Source of the DNA: Pseudomonas sp.
GTDB taxonomy: Bacteria; Pseudomonadota; Gammaproteobacteria; Pseudomonadales; Pseudomonadaceae
Assembly (NCBI RefSeq): GCF_028293835.1
Contig: NZ_JAQGNX010000170.1
Coordinates: forward strand, 62,001-126,000
Length of the DNA stretch: 64,000 nt
Direction: 5' to 3'
Part shown: positions 15,562-24,243 of the stretch, piece by piece
Position numbering within the stretch: position 1 is the first letter of the stretch
How the letters are laid out: each line of letters begins with the position of its first letter
Notes under the pieces: model-generated
Told to the model about the DNA's origin: nothing
The model's input: the letters and a program-made list of their open reading frames with translations, nothing else
Databases searched by the model: none
Made by a program: the position numbers and the translations under genes

Positions 15562-16638
15562 TTAGCCCCGTTGACGCTTAGGTAATACGTCCTTGAGTTT
15601 CGCGTGCATGCTGCGAAGGGTTTTCTCTGTGCTTTCCCAGTCGATGCAGGCGTCGGTGATCGAAACGCCGTACTGCAGATCAGCCAAATCTTTGGGAATT
15701 GATTGAGCGCCCCAATTGATGTGGCTTTCGACCATCAGGCCGATAATCGACTGGTTGCCTTCGAGAATCTGATTGGCAACGTTCTCCATCACCAACGGTT
15801 GCAGTGCAGGGTCCTTGTTGGAGTTGGCATGGCTGGCATCAACCATGATGTTGGGACGAATGCCGGCCTTGTTCAAGGCCTGCTCGCACAAGGCGACGCT
15901 GACCGAGTCATAGTTCGGCTTGCCATTGCCGCCGCGCAACACCACGTGGCCGTAGGCGTTACCTTTGGTGGTAACGATGGACACGCCGCCTTCCTGGTTG
16001 ATGCCCAGGAAGCGATGGGGGCTGGAAACGGACTGCAAGGCGTTGATAGCAACCGTCAGGCCGCCATCAGTTCCATTTTTGAAGCCCACCGCTGACGATA
16101 ATCCGGAAGCCATTTCACGGTGGGTTTGCGATTCTGTAGTGCGCGCGCCGATGGCCGACCAACTGATCAGGTCCTGCAAGTATTGCGGAGAGATCGGGTC
16201 AAGCGCTTCGGTAGCGGTTGGAAGGCCCATTTCAGCCAGATCCAGCAATAGCTGACGACCGATGTGCAAGCCGTCTTCGATCTTAAACGAGTCGTCCAGA
16301 TACGGGTCGTTGATCAGGCCTTTCCAGCCGACGGTGGTGCGTGGCTTTTCGAAATAGACACGCATGACCAGGTACAACGTGTCGGACACTTCAGCGGCCA
16401 GCGCCTTGAGGCGATTGGCGTAGTCGTGGGCCGCTTTGATGTCGTGGATCGAACACGGGCCGATCACGATGAACAGGCGGTGGTCCTTGCCATCGAGAAT
16501 ATTGCGGATAACTTCGCGGCCTTTGGTCACCGTGTGCAGGGCAGCGTCGGTGAACGGGATTTCGCGCTTGAGCTGATCAGGCGTGATCAGGGTCTCGTTA
16601 GAGGAAACGTTGAGGTCGTCAATCGGTAAATCAGCCAT
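15562..16638 (-). CDS. aroG: 3-deoxy-7-phosphoheptulonate synthase, class I (AroF/G/H type)
   Basis: DAHP synthase condenses PEP and erythrose 4-phosphate, the first step of aromatic amino acid synthesis. The 358-residue product contains GPCSIHD, MRVYFEKPRTTVGWKGLINDP, GARTTESQTHREMASGLS, GFKNGTDG, HVVLRGG and VDASHANSNK, all landmarks of the class I-alpha (E. coli-type) enzyme. The start chosen (MADLPIDDLN, 16638) is the one conserved in pseudomonads; ATG codons at 16650 and 16701 are open alternatives. Which paralogue it is, and so which amino acid inhibits it, cannot be told from the sequence alone, so the symbol is approximate. One position of interest is VDASHANS, where most relatives have VDCSHANS. 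Confidence 0.93.
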   Translation of the reverse strand: MADLPIDDLNVSSNETLITPDQLKREIPFTDAALHTVTKGREVIRNILDGKDHRLFIVIGPCSIHDIKAAHDYANRLKALAAEVSDTLYLVMRVYFEKPRTTVGWKGLINDPYLDDSFKIEDGLHIGRQLLLDLAEMGLPTATEALDPISPQYLQDLISWSAIGARTTESQTHREMASGLSSAVGFKNGTDGGLTVAINALQSVSSPHRFLGINQEGGVSIVTTKGNAYGHVVLRGGNGKPNYDSVSVALCEQALNKAGIRPNIMVDASHANSNKDPALQPLVMENVANQILEGNQSIIGLMVESHINWGAQSIPKDLADLQYGVSITDACIDWESTEKTLRSMHAKLKDVLPKRQRG

Positions 16639-17010
16639 CGTGTTACTCATCAGGTCACGGGTGCTGGCCGCCAACGATCCCCGTGCGGCGGAGCCGAGCA
16701 TGATTGAGCGCGACGGGGTAGGAACCTTAGCGCGTTACCCGGTTGTTCGACAATGGGCAAACGCGGGTTTATGCCGTATTGGCAAGCTAATCCGCGGCTC
16801 TGCAAGGGCCAGCTTGTTGGCGAAAGATGTCCAGGCGCAGCGGTGTATCAGCGTTACCTCGTCGGCTTCTTCGTCAACACGTTCCCTCCCTCCGGGGTCT
16901 TGGCCTGACGCTTGGTTTGGGTTGCTTCGAAAATCCGATGATATGACGTCGGATTTACAAACAGTGCCGCGAAGTTGGATAGTGTGCAGCCAAACCTCAG
17001 GGCCTTCTGT
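16639..17010. other. Intergenic region with a degenerate REP pair
   Basis: Between divergent genes. It holds a decayed REP pair: GCAAGGGCCAGCTTGTTGGC from 16803 and the inverse-like TCGTCAACACGTTCCCTCC from 16871. No gene or clear promoter boxes were found. Confidence 0.4.
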
Positions 17011-17346
17011 GTGAATTCATTGGAACTGACAGATTTCGATATTGATCATCAATTGCTGGAACAGCCGGGTGTTTCATTGGTGATTTTCACCGGGGCCGGG
17101 TGTGCCAGCTGCCGCTGGGCGCGGCGTGAGTTGCCGGGCTTTGAGTTACCTATAGATCGCTTATGCTGGATAGACGCGGGCGATAACGGCGGCGCGGCGC
17201 AGCGTTATCAAGTCTTTCATTTGCCAGCGATGTTCGTGGTTCGTGATGGCCAATTTCATGGCCCATTGCATTCGCGGCTTACGGCAAGCGAGCTGGGTGC
17301 AGGCGTGAAGCAGGCCCTGAGATCCAATGCTGAAGAATTGCCCTGA
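17011..17346 (+). CDS. Thioredoxin-like protein
   Basis: This short (111-residue) thioredoxin-fold protein has an active-site-like CxxC motif, Cys31 and Cys34 in GAGCASCRWARRELP, and the cis-proline strand FHLPAMFVVRDGQF further on. It lacks a signal peptide, so a cytoplasmic thiol-disulfide role is likely, but the CASC dipeptide differs from CGPC of thioredoxin and partner proteins are unknown. The start is uncertain: GTG at 17011 gives the compact domain, whereas an ATG at 16975 adds 12 residues without an obvious ribosome site. The PanE-like gene begins 12 bases downstream, suggesting co-transcription. Confidence 0.8.
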   Translation: MNSLELTDFDIDHQLLEQPGVSLVIFTGAGCASCRWARRELPGFELPIDRLCWIDAGDNGGAAQRYQVFHLPAMFVVRDGQFHGPLHSRLTASELGAGVKQALRSNAEELP

Positions 17347-17358
17347 CGGGGAGTGTGC

Positions 17359-18315
17359 ATGAGTACTGAAACGAAAAAACCCAGGATCGGCATTATTGGC
17401 ACCGGCGCCATTGGTGGATTTTATGGCGTGATGCTAGCGCGTGCGGGTTTCGATGTGCATTTTTTACTGCGCAGCGAGTTTGCCGCCGTGTCGGAAAACG
17501 GCTTATTGATACGGCACGCCGAACTTGGCGACCTGACCTTGAATCCGGTGCAGGCGTATTCCTCGGTCAGCGACATGCCGCTGTGCGATTGGTTGTTGGT
17601 GGGGGCCAAAACCACGGGCAACGCTGATCTGGCGCCGGTCATCGTTCGAGCAGCAGCGCCCGGTGCCAAAGTGCTGTTAATGCAAAACGGGCTCGACGTA
17701 GAGGACAGCCTGCGGCCATTGCTGCCGAACGCTCTGCACCTGCTGGGCGGATTATGCTTCGTCGGTGTGCACCGCACTGCACCGGGAGTGGTCACCCATT
17801 TGGCCTTCGGTGCTGTCACCCTGGGTTACCACAGCGGTTCGGCAGTGGACCCAGAGGCTGGGCAGTTGATTGCCGAAGAGGGCGCTGACCTGTTCCGCAA
17901 GGCCGGCCTGGACTCCCGGACCACCGCCAGCGTACAACTGGCACGTTGGCAAAAGCTGGTTTGGAATATTCCCTACAACGGCTTATCGGTGTTGCTGCGG
18001 ACCAGTACCACACCGCTGATGGAAGACCCTGACAGTCGCGCATTGATTCGGGCATTGATGAGCGAAGTGATCCAGGGCGCAGCCGCGTGCGGCTACAGTC
18101 TGCCGCAAGGTTATGCCGAGCAGCTGTTTGCGGCGACCGAACCGATGCCGGATTATCAGCCGAGCATGTACCTCGATTATCGGGAAAAGCGACCGCTGGA
18201 ACTGGCCGCCATTTACGCAAAACCTTTGCACGCGGCGATGAGTGTCGGGCACGACATGCCAAAAACTCGTGCGCTGTATCAGGCGTTGGCCTTCATCGAT
18301 ACGCATAACAGCTGA
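17359..18315 (+). CDS. 2-dehydropantoate 2-reductase family protein (PanE/ApbA-like)
   Basis: The protein resembles ketopantoate reductase, which reduces 2-dehydropantoate to pantoate with NADPH in the pathway to coenzyme A. Its 318 residues begin with a Rossmann dinucleotide motif (IGIIGTGAIGGFYG), include LLMQNGLDVED and the catalytic-domain segment QLARWQKLVWNIPYNGLSVL with the conserved Lys and Asn, and end in the helical C-domain (PSMYLDYREKRPLELAAIY). The ATG at 17359 sits just after GGGGAG; a GTG at 17353 is less likely. Pseudomonads carry several PanE-like paralogues, so a substrate other than ketopantoate is possible. It is followed 17 bases later by the 5'-nucleotidase gene. Confidence 0.85.
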   Translation: MSTETKKPRIGIIGTGAIGGFYGVMLARAGFDVHFLLRSEFAAVSENGLLIRHAELGDLTLNPVQAYSSVSDMPLCDWLLVGAKTTGNADLAPVIVRAAAPGAKVLLMQNGLDVEDSLRPLLPNALHLLGGLCFVGVHRTAPGVVTHLAFGAVTLGYHSGSAVDPEAGQLIAEEGADLFRKAGLDSRTTASVQLARWQKLVWNIPYNGLSVLLRTSTTPLMEDPDSRALIRALMSEVIQGAAACGYSLPQGYAEQLFAATEPMPDYQPSMYLDYREKRPLELAAIYAKPLHAAMSVGHDMPKTRALYQALAFIDTHNS

Positions 18316-18332
18316 ATCAGCTGGGGGGCAAC

Positions 18333-19238
18333 ATGACTACAGGGCTAAGCAATAAATTGGTGTTGGCGATTTCATCGCGAGCGCTGTTCGATCTGGGTGA
18401 AAGCCATGCGGTGTACATGGCCGATGGCGTTGAAGCCTATCGGAAATATCAGATCGAGCATGAGGAAGAAATTCTCGAGCCGGGTGATGCGTACCTGTTG
18501 GTAGAAAAACTGTTGAGCTTGAATGCCCAGTTGGAGAAGGCCCGCGTTGAAGTGATTCTGGTGTCGCGCAACAGTGCCGACACCGGCCTGAGGGTGTTCA
18601 ACTCGATTCAACACTACGGTCTCGACATCACCCGTGCGGCGTTCGTTGGCGGACGCAGTCCTTATCCTTATTTAGCGGCGTTCGGCTGTCATCTGTTTCT
18701 CTCGACCCATGCCGACGATGTGCGCAGTGCGCTGGATGCGGGTTTCGCTGCGGCGACCATTTTGTCCGGCGGCGCACGGCGCGCAGCAAGCGCCGAATTG
18801 CGTATCGCCTTCGACGGCGACGCGGTGTTGTTCTCGGATGAATCGGAGCGGGTCTACCAAAGTGGCGGACTGGAAGCGTTTCAGGCCAGCGAGCGCGAGT
18901 CGGCACGCGAACCGTTAGGCGGTGGTCCGTTCAAGCCTTTCCTGGCGGCGTTGAACCTGTTACAGCGTGAATTTCCGGAAGCGTCCTGCCCGATTCGAAC
19001 GGCATTGGTGACCGCTCGATCCGCGCCGGCCCACGAGCGTGTGATTCGTACCTTGCGCGAATGGGATATTCGCCTGGACGAATCGCTGTTCCTTGGCGGT
19101 CTGGAAAAATCGGCGTTTCTTGAGGCATTTGCCGCCGACGTTTTCTTTGACGATCAACCGGGGCATTGCGAAAAAGCGCGGGATGTCGTTGCCACCGGCC
19201 ATGTGCCCCACGGGATCAGTAATGAGGTAAAAACTTGA
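18333..19238 (+). CDS. Cytosolic 5'-nucleotidase (NT5C1 family)
   Basis: The 301-residue protein belongs to the bacterial relatives of vertebrate cytosolic 5'-nucleotidase I, which dephosphorylate nucleoside monophosphates such as AMP. Recognisable parts are LVLAISSRALFDLGESHAVY at the N-terminus, VILVSRNSADTGLRVFNSI, FVGGRSPYPYLAAFGCHLFL, LRIAFDGDAVLFSDESERVY with the HAD-like Asp pair (DGDAVLFSD), and DVFFDDQPGHCEKA near the C-terminus. A GGGGGG stretch before the ATG is a good ribosome site. It probably shares a transcript with the PanE-like gene upstream. Activity on a specific nucleotide has not been deduced. Confidence 0.88.
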   Translation: MTTGLSNKLVLAISSRALFDLGESHAVYMADGVEAYRKYQIEHEEEILEPGDAYLLVEKLLSLNAQLEKARVEVILVSRNSADTGLRVFNSIQHYGLDITRAAFVGGRSPYPYLAAFGCHLFLSTHADDVRSALDAGFAAATILSGGARRAASAELRIAFDGDAVLFSDESERVYQSGGLEAFQASERESAREPLGGGPFKPFLAALNLLQREFPEASCPIRTALVTARSAPAHERVIRTLREWDIRLDESLFLGGLEKSAFLEAFAADVFFDDQPGHCEKARDVVATGHVPHGISNEVKT

Positions 19239-19331
19239 ACCGTGATCTCCCGTGAGGTGCCAGCCGTCGCAGTCGCCAACGCGCTGCTAAGCTGAGTCCA
19301 TCTCCGCCATATTGGCAGTCGAGGAGGTCAT

Positions 19332-19823
19332 ATGATTCGCTCCATGCTCTATGCCACTGACCTCGGTCTTTATGCCCCGTACGTGTTGCAGCATGCCTTG
19401 GCGCTGGCTAGAACGTTCAAAGCCGAGCTTTATGTCATTCATGTCGTCGAGCCCATGGGGCTGTTCGCAGAGTCGGTATTGCAGAGCTATCTTGATGAGG
19501 CGGCATTAAAGGAGTTTCACAGCCAGGGTTTGAATACGGTCATGGAGGGTATCGAACAACGTGTTCTGGATGGTTTTCGCGATGAGTTGGGGGAGGGGCA
19601 CCAGGATTTGTCGTTGATCCGAACGGTGCAGGTGATTCAGGGCGATCCGTCGAACGTGATACTTGATCAGGCGCAAAAACTGGCAGTGGATTTATTGATT
19701 GTCGGCAGCCACAGTCACGACTCCGAAGGGGATACGCCCCTGGGTCGAACAGCGGCAAAGGTGCTGCAATTGTCCGAGGTTCCGGTCTACATGGTTCCCA
19801 TGCTGCAACACAGAGGGCGCTGA
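19332..19823 (+). CDS. Universal stress protein (UspA family)
   Basis: A single-domain Usp protein of 163 residues. The N-terminal strand MIRSMLYATDLGLYAPYVLQ, the middle ELYVIHVVEPMG, and the C-terminal DLLIVGSHSH...PLGRTAAKVLQ...VPVYMVP follow the family. The glycine-rich nucleotide-binding loop (G-x2-G-x9-G-S/T) is altered, with VGSHSHDSEGDTPLGRTA instead, so ATP binding is doubtful. A clear GGAGG ribosome site precedes the ATG. Its stress signal and partners are unknown; it stands alone between the nucleotidase and cysB. Confidence 0.88.
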   Translation: MIRSMLYATDLGLYAPYVLQHALALARTFKAELYVIHVVEPMGLFAESVLQSYLDEAALKEFHSQGLNTVMEGIEQRVLDGFRDELGEGHQDLSLIRTVQVIQGDPSNVILDQAQKLAVDLLIVGSHSHDSEGDTPLGRTAAKVLQLSEVPVYMVPMLQHRGR

Positions 19824-19949
19824 CAGCGAGACCGACTTTAATCTGCTTTTCAAAAATGATAAAAAAGTTCTAGCTTTCTACCTTGAACCTTCAATATAGT
19901 TATATACCGTCGCTGATGACCGTGGCGTCTACCGCTTTGAGGGACACAT

Positions 19950-20924
19950 ATGAAGCTTCAACAACTGCGCTACATCTGGGAAGTGGCGCACCACGACCTC
20001 AACGTTTCAGCCACGGCTCAGAGTCTGTACACCTCTCAGCCCGGTATCAGCAAGCAGATCCGTTTGCTCGAAGACGAATTGGGTGTCGAGGTCTTTGCTC
20101 GTAGCGGTAAACACCTGACTCGCGTGACGCCAGCCGGTGAAAGAATTATCACCACCGCAGGGGAAATCCTGCGCAAGGTCGAGAGCATCAAACAGATCGC
20201 TCAAGAATTTTCCAATGAGAAAAAAGGCACACTGTCCATCGCGACCACCCACACCCAGGCGCGTTATGCGTTGCCGCCGGTGATCAGCAATTTTATCAAG
20301 CAGTACCCCGACGTTGCGCTGCACATGCACCAGGGTTCTCCGATGCAGATCGCTGAGATGGCCGCTGATGGCACCGTGGATTTCGCCATCGCCACCGAAG
20401 CGCTGGAGTTGTTCGGCGACTTGGTGATGATGCCGTGCTACCGCTGGAACCGGTGCGTGGTGGTTCCCCAGGGGCACCCGCTGACCCGAGTGTCCAAGCT
20501 CACCCTGGAAGTACTGGCTGAATACCCGATCGTCACGTATGTGTTCGGCTTTACCGGCCGCTCGAAACTGGACGAAGCGTTCAGTCATCGCGGCCTGACG
20601 CCGAAAGTGGTGTTTACCGCGGCCGATGCCGACGTGATCAAGACCTACGTGCGCTTAGGCCTTGGCGTTGGCATCGTGGCGAAAATGGCGGTGGACGCCA
20701 AGCTCGACAGCGATCTGGTGGTGCTCGATGCCAGCGAATTATTCGAAGCCAGCGTGACCAAAATTGGCTTCCGACGCGGTACGTTCTTACGCGGTTTCAT
20801 GTGTGATTTCATCGAGAAATTCGCACCGCACCTCACCCGCGACATCATGGCAAAAGCCATTCATTGCCATAACAAACAAGAGCTCGAAGAGCTGTTTGCC
20901 GACGTCGAATTGCCGGTGCATTGA
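19950..20924 (+). CDS. cysB: LysR-type regulator of cysteine biosynthesis CysB
   Basis: CysB activates sulfate assimilation genes with N-acetylserine as inducer. The 324 residues start with the CysB-specific helix-turn-helix region MKLQQLRYIWEVAHHDLNVS and TSQPGISKQIRLLEDELGVE. The effector domain contains ATTHTQARYALPPVI, MHQGSPMQIAEMAADGTVDF and YPIVTYVFGFTGRSKLD, which identify CysB rather than a generic LysR protein. An ATATAGTTATAT palindrome at 19894-19905 in the upstream AT-rich DNA could be part of an autoregulatory site, though CysB sites are too degenerate to call by eye. The likely target cysH lies next to it, convergently oriented. Confidence 0.96.
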   Translation: MKLQQLRYIWEVAHHDLNVSATAQSLYTSQPGISKQIRLLEDELGVEVFARSGKHLTRVTPAGERIITTAGEILRKVESIKQIAQEFSNEKKGTLSIATTHTQARYALPPVISNFIKQYPDVALHMHQGSPMQIAEMAADGTVDFAIATEALELFGDLVMMPCYRWNRCVVVPQGHPLTRVSKLTLEVLAEYPIVTYVFGFTGRSKLDEAFSHRGLTPKVVFTAADADVIKTYVRLGLGVGIVAKMAVDAKLDSDLVVLDASELFEASVTKIGFRRGTFLRGFMCDFIEKFAPHLTRDIMAKAIHCHNKQELEELFADVELPVH

Positions 20925-20940
20925 GTTAAAACACACTGAA

Positions 20941-20999
20941 CTCCCACCGAGTTTCGGCATGGCATTTTAAATTTAGCCAAGCCACACATCCGGTGGGAG
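20941..20999. repeat. Inverted repeat downstream of cysB
   Basis: CTCCCACCG (20941-20949) and CGGTGGGAG (20991-20999) are perfect inverse copies between the cysB and cysH stop codons. The right arm continues into a degenerate REP-like stretch (GGTGGGAGCGAACGTG). It may act as a terminator-like or REP structure; no T-tract is present. Confidence 0.45.
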
Positions 21000-21082
21000 C
21001 GAACGTGCTCACGGAGCAGGCAGCGCGGTGTATCAAGATTGACGCCTCGCCACGCCTACCGGTTCTGTGCAATAACGCCTAT

Positions 21083-21817
21083 TCAGGCCTTCGCAATCAA
21101 GTTCCCTGAGTGCAGCCCACACTCTTTCTGTGTGGCTTCTTCCCACCACCAGCGGCCTTCGCGCTCGTGCTGGTTGGGCAATACCGGGCGGGTGCACGGC
21201 TCGCAGCCAATGCTGATAAACCCGCGCTCATGCAAGGTGTTGTAAGGCAGCTCCAGCATGCGGATGTAGCTCCAAACTTCTTCGCTGGTCATTTGCGCCA
21301 ACGGGTTGAACTTGTACAAAGTCCGCTCCGGCGTCGAGAACGCGCTGTCGATTTCCATGACTGCCACTTCGCTACGGGTGCTTGGGCTTTGATCCCGGCG
21401 TTGTCCCGTGGCCCAGGCCTTGACGCCCGCCAGCTTGCGACGCAACGGCTCGATCTTGCGAATACCACAGCACTCGCCATGGCCATCTTTATAGAAGCTG
21501 AACAAACCCTTTTCTCTGACAAGCGGCTCCAGGGCCGTCCGGTCCGGCGTCATCAATTCGATGTCGATCTTGTAGTGTTCGCGGGTTTGCTCAATGAAGC
21601 GATAGGTTTCCGGGTGCAGGCGCCCAGTGTCGAGGCTGAAGACCTTGACGTTTTTGTTGAGTTTCCAGGCCATGTCCACCAGCACGATATCTTCAGCACC
21701 GCTGAATGAGATCCACACCTCATCACCGAAATGCTCGAAGGCCAGTTTCAAAATATCCTGGGCGGATTTTTTCGCATAGGTCGCGGCGAGGGCTGCGACG
21801 TCGAAGGGTTGGCTCAT
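21083..21817 (-). CDS. cysH: Assimilatory adenylylsulfate reductase (APS/PAPS reductase)
   Basis: CysH reduces activated sulfate to sulfite in the cytoplasm. The 244-residue protein has the nucleotide-binding start ISFSGAEDIVLVDMA and VFSLDTGRLHPETY, and the Cys pairs ECCGIRKIEPLRRKL and ISIGCEPCTRPV. The two CC/CxxC pairs bind a [4Fe-4S] cluster and mark it as the APS-reducing type found in Pseudomonas rather than the E. coli PAPS reductase, which lacks them. The C-terminal ECGLHSG contains the catalytic Cys. It lies convergent to cysB, its probable activator, and upstream of divergent thrH. Confidence 0.95.
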   Translation of the reverse strand: MSQPFDVAALAATYAKKSAQDILKLAFEHFGDEVWISFSGAEDIVLVDMAWKLNKNVKVFSLDTGRLHPETYRFIEQTREHYKIDIELMTPDRTALEPLVREKGLFSFYKDGHGECCGIRKIEPLRRKLAGVKAWATGQRRDQSPSTRSEVAVMEIDSAFSTPERTLYKFNPLAQMTSEEVWSYIRMLELPYNTLHERGFISIGCEPCTRPVLPNQHEREGRWWWEEATQKECGLHSGNLIAKA

Positions 21818-21993
21818 CAGGCGGCTTCCTGTTGTGTGTGGCGCTTAGCGCTCGTATGGGCGCGATAGTAGCAAAAACCCTGATCCAATTCCCGGTTTGG
21901 CGGGTGGCGCCGCCTCGATTGAGTGGTTAAAGTGCCGCTTGTTTTGCTGTCGTCTAATTGAAGTCGCCTTATTTTGAAGTGAAGGAGTGGTCT

Positions 21994-22611
21994 GTGGAAA
22001 TTGCCTGTCTCGACCTGGAGGGTGTGTTGGTCCCGGAAATCTGGATCGCATTTGCCGAAAAAACCGGTATCGAATCCCTGAGAGCTACCACGCGGGACAT
22101 TCCCGATTACGACGTACTAATGAAGCAGCGGCTGCGCATCCTTGATGAGCATGGGCTGAAGCTCTCCGATATCCAGGCAGTGATCGCAACGCTAAAGCCG
22201 CTGGAAGGCGCCATCGAATTCGTCAACTGGTTGCGTGAGCGCTTCCAGGTGGTGATCCTGTCGGACACCTTCTACGAATTTTCCCAGCCGCTGATGCGCC
22301 AGCTGGGTTTTCCCACCTTGCTGTGCCATCGCCTGATCACTGACGAGACTGATCGGGTGGTGAGCTATCAGTTGCGTCAGAAGGATCCGAAGCGCCAGTC
22401 GGTGTTGGCCTTCAAGAGTTTGTACTATCGGGTGGTGGCCGCCGGTGATTCCTATAACGACACCACCATGCTGGGGGAAGCGGACGCGGGGATTCTGTTC
22501 CATGCGCCGGAGAACGTGATTCGCGAATTTCCGCAGTTCCCAGCGGTGCATACCTTTGAAGACTTGAAAAAGGAATTCATCAAAGCGTCGAATCGTGAGC
22601 TGAGCCTGTAA
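21994..22611 (+). CDS. thrH: Phosphoserine phosphatase / phosphoserine:homoserine phosphotransferase ThrH
   Basis: ThrH is a HAD-superfamily enzyme that hydrolyses phosphoserine and can transfer its phosphate to homoserine, linking serine and threonine synthesis. The 205 residues begin with the HAD motif CLDLEGVLVPEIW (the nucleophile Asp), followed by VVILSDTFYEFSQPLM (motif II), RQKDPKRQSVLAFK (motif III Lys) and AAGDSYNDTTMLGEA (motif IV). A GTG start at 21994 is chosen because it gives the conserved N-terminus VEIACLDLEG and follows a GGAG; an ATG at 21958 would add 12 residues unlike the family. This set of residues is diagnostic for the Pseudomonas enzyme. Confidence 0.95.
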   Translation: MEIACLDLEGVLVPEIWIAFAEKTGIESLRATTRDIPDYDVLMKQRLRILDEHGLKLSDIQAVIATLKPLEGAIEFVNWLRERFQVVILSDTFYEFSQPLMRQLGFPTLLCHRLITDETDRVVSYQLRQKDPKRQSVLAFKSLYYRVVAAGDSYNDTTMLGEADAGILFHAPENVIREFPQFPAVHTFEDLKKEFIKASNRELSL

Positions 22612-22677
22612 GACACCTTCGTACATGGGTAGGAGGTTGCCCTTCGTCCAGACGCCGCGCTGTCGCGCAGTTCGACG

Positions 22678-22797
22678 TGTAGGCGCTGCCGAAGGCTTCG
22701 ATAGGCCGGGGGTGCGGCCGACCGGCACGACCTTCAGCGGTCTAACCGAGGCGGCCGGTTCCCGGTCGAATCGCAGCCTTCGGCCGCTCCTACAGAT
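22678..22797. repeat. REP element of a second family, inverted pair
   Basis: GTGTAGGCGCTGCCGAAGGC at 22678 and, inverted, GCAGCCTTCGGCCGCTCCTA near 22775 are imperfect reverse complements. The sequence differs from the CCAAC-type REPs elsewhere in the window. It fills the gap between convergent thrH and pabB. Confidence 0.75.
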
Positions 22798-22840
22798 TAT
22801 TTTTAACTCAATAAGTAGAGCGGAATGGGCGCGTTTAACA

Positions 22841-24184
22841 TCAAAGCCCCTGCAACGTCTCCAGCAATAGCCGCACCTTAGTGATGGACTCTTGATATTC
22901 CGCCTCACACTCTGAGTCCGCGACAATTCCGCCACCGCCCCAGCACGACACCTGTCCGTCTTTGACCAGCAAGCTGCGAATGGCGATGGAGCTGTCCATT
23001 TCGCCGCGCACGTCCAGGTACATCAACGATCCGCAATACAGTGCACGGCGTGTGGGCTCAAGTTCGTCGATAATTTGCATCGCCCGGATTTTCGGCGCGC
23101 CAGTGATCGAACCACCGGGAAAACTGCCTGCAATCAGGTCCAGGGCATCTTTACCGTCGGCCAGTTCGCCGATCACGCTGCTGACCAAATGATGCACATT
23201 CGGATACGTTTCCAGGCTGAATAATTCAGGCACCTTCACCGAGCCGATACGACAGCTGCGACCCAAGTCGTTGCGCAACAAATCGACAATCATCAGGTTT
23301 TCCGCCCGGTCTTTGTCGCTGACCAGCAATTCAGCGGCATAGGCCGCATCCTCGGTGGGATCACGTCCACGCGGGCGGGTGCCTTTGATCGGCCGTGTTT
23401 CTACCTGTTTGTTACTGACCTTGACGAAGCGCTCCGGTGACAAACTGAGCACTGCGTCGCCATCGGGCAACGCCATGTACCCGGAAAAAGGCGTCGGGCA
23501 GGCGAGACGCAAGCCGCAATAAGCGGCCCACGGATCACCTTGATAACTGGCCTGAAAGCGCTGGGCAAAATTGACCTGGTAACAATCGCCGGCCTGTATA
23601 TAAGCCTCAATGCGCAGGAAGGCGCTGCGGTAGTCGCTGGCGCTGAGGTTCGCCGCAAAAGGCGTTGTTAGCGTGAACGTTGACAACTGAAGGTCTGAAT
23701 CTTCAGAAAATAGCGTCAGCAAACGTTGCCGCTCCGTTTGAGCCAGTGTCGGATGAAACACCAACTGACTCGTACGCTGCAGGTGATCGCTGACCAGCGC
23801 CCAGGCATAAACACCCAGTCTCGCGTCCGGCAAATGCAAATCATCGAGGCCCTGAGCGGGAAGCGGCTCCAGTCGTCGACCGAAGTCATACGCGAGGTAT
23901 CCGATGACTCCGCCTGCAAACGGCAATGGACAGTCTTCAGGTAACTCAGCGTGGCCCAACGCCTCGATACTGCTACGCAAGCGTTGAAAAAAGGCAAGAC
24001 CATTTTCTTCGGGCTGGGTCAGCAATTCTGCGTAGGGCCAGGCGCTCATCAGGTCAAAACGCCCACGGTCGGCGGTTGGACGCCCACTGTCGAGCAGCAC
24101 TGCGCCAGGTGCGCGCCGTATCCGCGAAAAGTATCCGGAAGGGTTGGGGCTGTAGGGCAGTGGGTGTACGGCGCAGGTGGGCAT
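22841..24184 (-). CDS. pabB: Aminodeoxychorismate synthase component I
   Basis: PabB converts chorismate, with ammonia from PabA, to 4-amino-4-deoxychorismate for folate synthesis. The 447-residue protein is of the chorismate-binding/TrpE-like family: N-terminal region with GGVIGYLAYDFGR, then the catalytic core YQVNFAQRF, ETRPIKGTRPRG with the active-site Lys, ENLMIVDLLRNDLGR, VHHLVSSV, SFPGGSITGAPKIRAMQIID and IAIRSLLV. PIKGT, with Lys, is the signature separating PabB from TrpE (PIAGT). The gene stands 59 bases downstream of the ATP-grasp gene on the same strand. Confidence 0.95.
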   Translation of the reverse strand: MPTCAVHPLPYSPNPSGYFSRIRRAPGAVLLDSGRPTADRGRFDLMSAWPYAELLTQPEENGLAFFQRLRSSIEALGHAELPEDCPLPFAGGVIGYLAYDFGRRLEPLPAQGLDDLHLPDARLGVYAWALVSDHLQRTSQLVFHPTLAQTERQRLLTLFSEDSDLQLSTFTLTTPFAANLSASDYRSAFLRIEAYIQAGDCYQVNFAQRFQASYQGDPWAAYCGLRLACPTPFSGYMALPDGDAVLSLSPERFVKVSNKQVETRPIKGTRPRGRDPTEDAAYAAELLVSDKDRAENLMIVDLLRNDLGRSCRIGSVKVPELFSLETYPNVHHLVSSVIGELADGKDALDLIAGSFPGGSITGAPKIRAMQIIDELEPTRRALYCGSLMYLDVRGEMDSSIAIRSLLVKDGQVSCWGGGGIVADSECEAEYQESITKVRLLLETLQGL

Positions 24185-24243
24185 TTGAAGAAGATCAGTA
24201 TCGGCGTGCGGGCGGCGATTGTAATCCTCCAGCGGGCGGGCAA

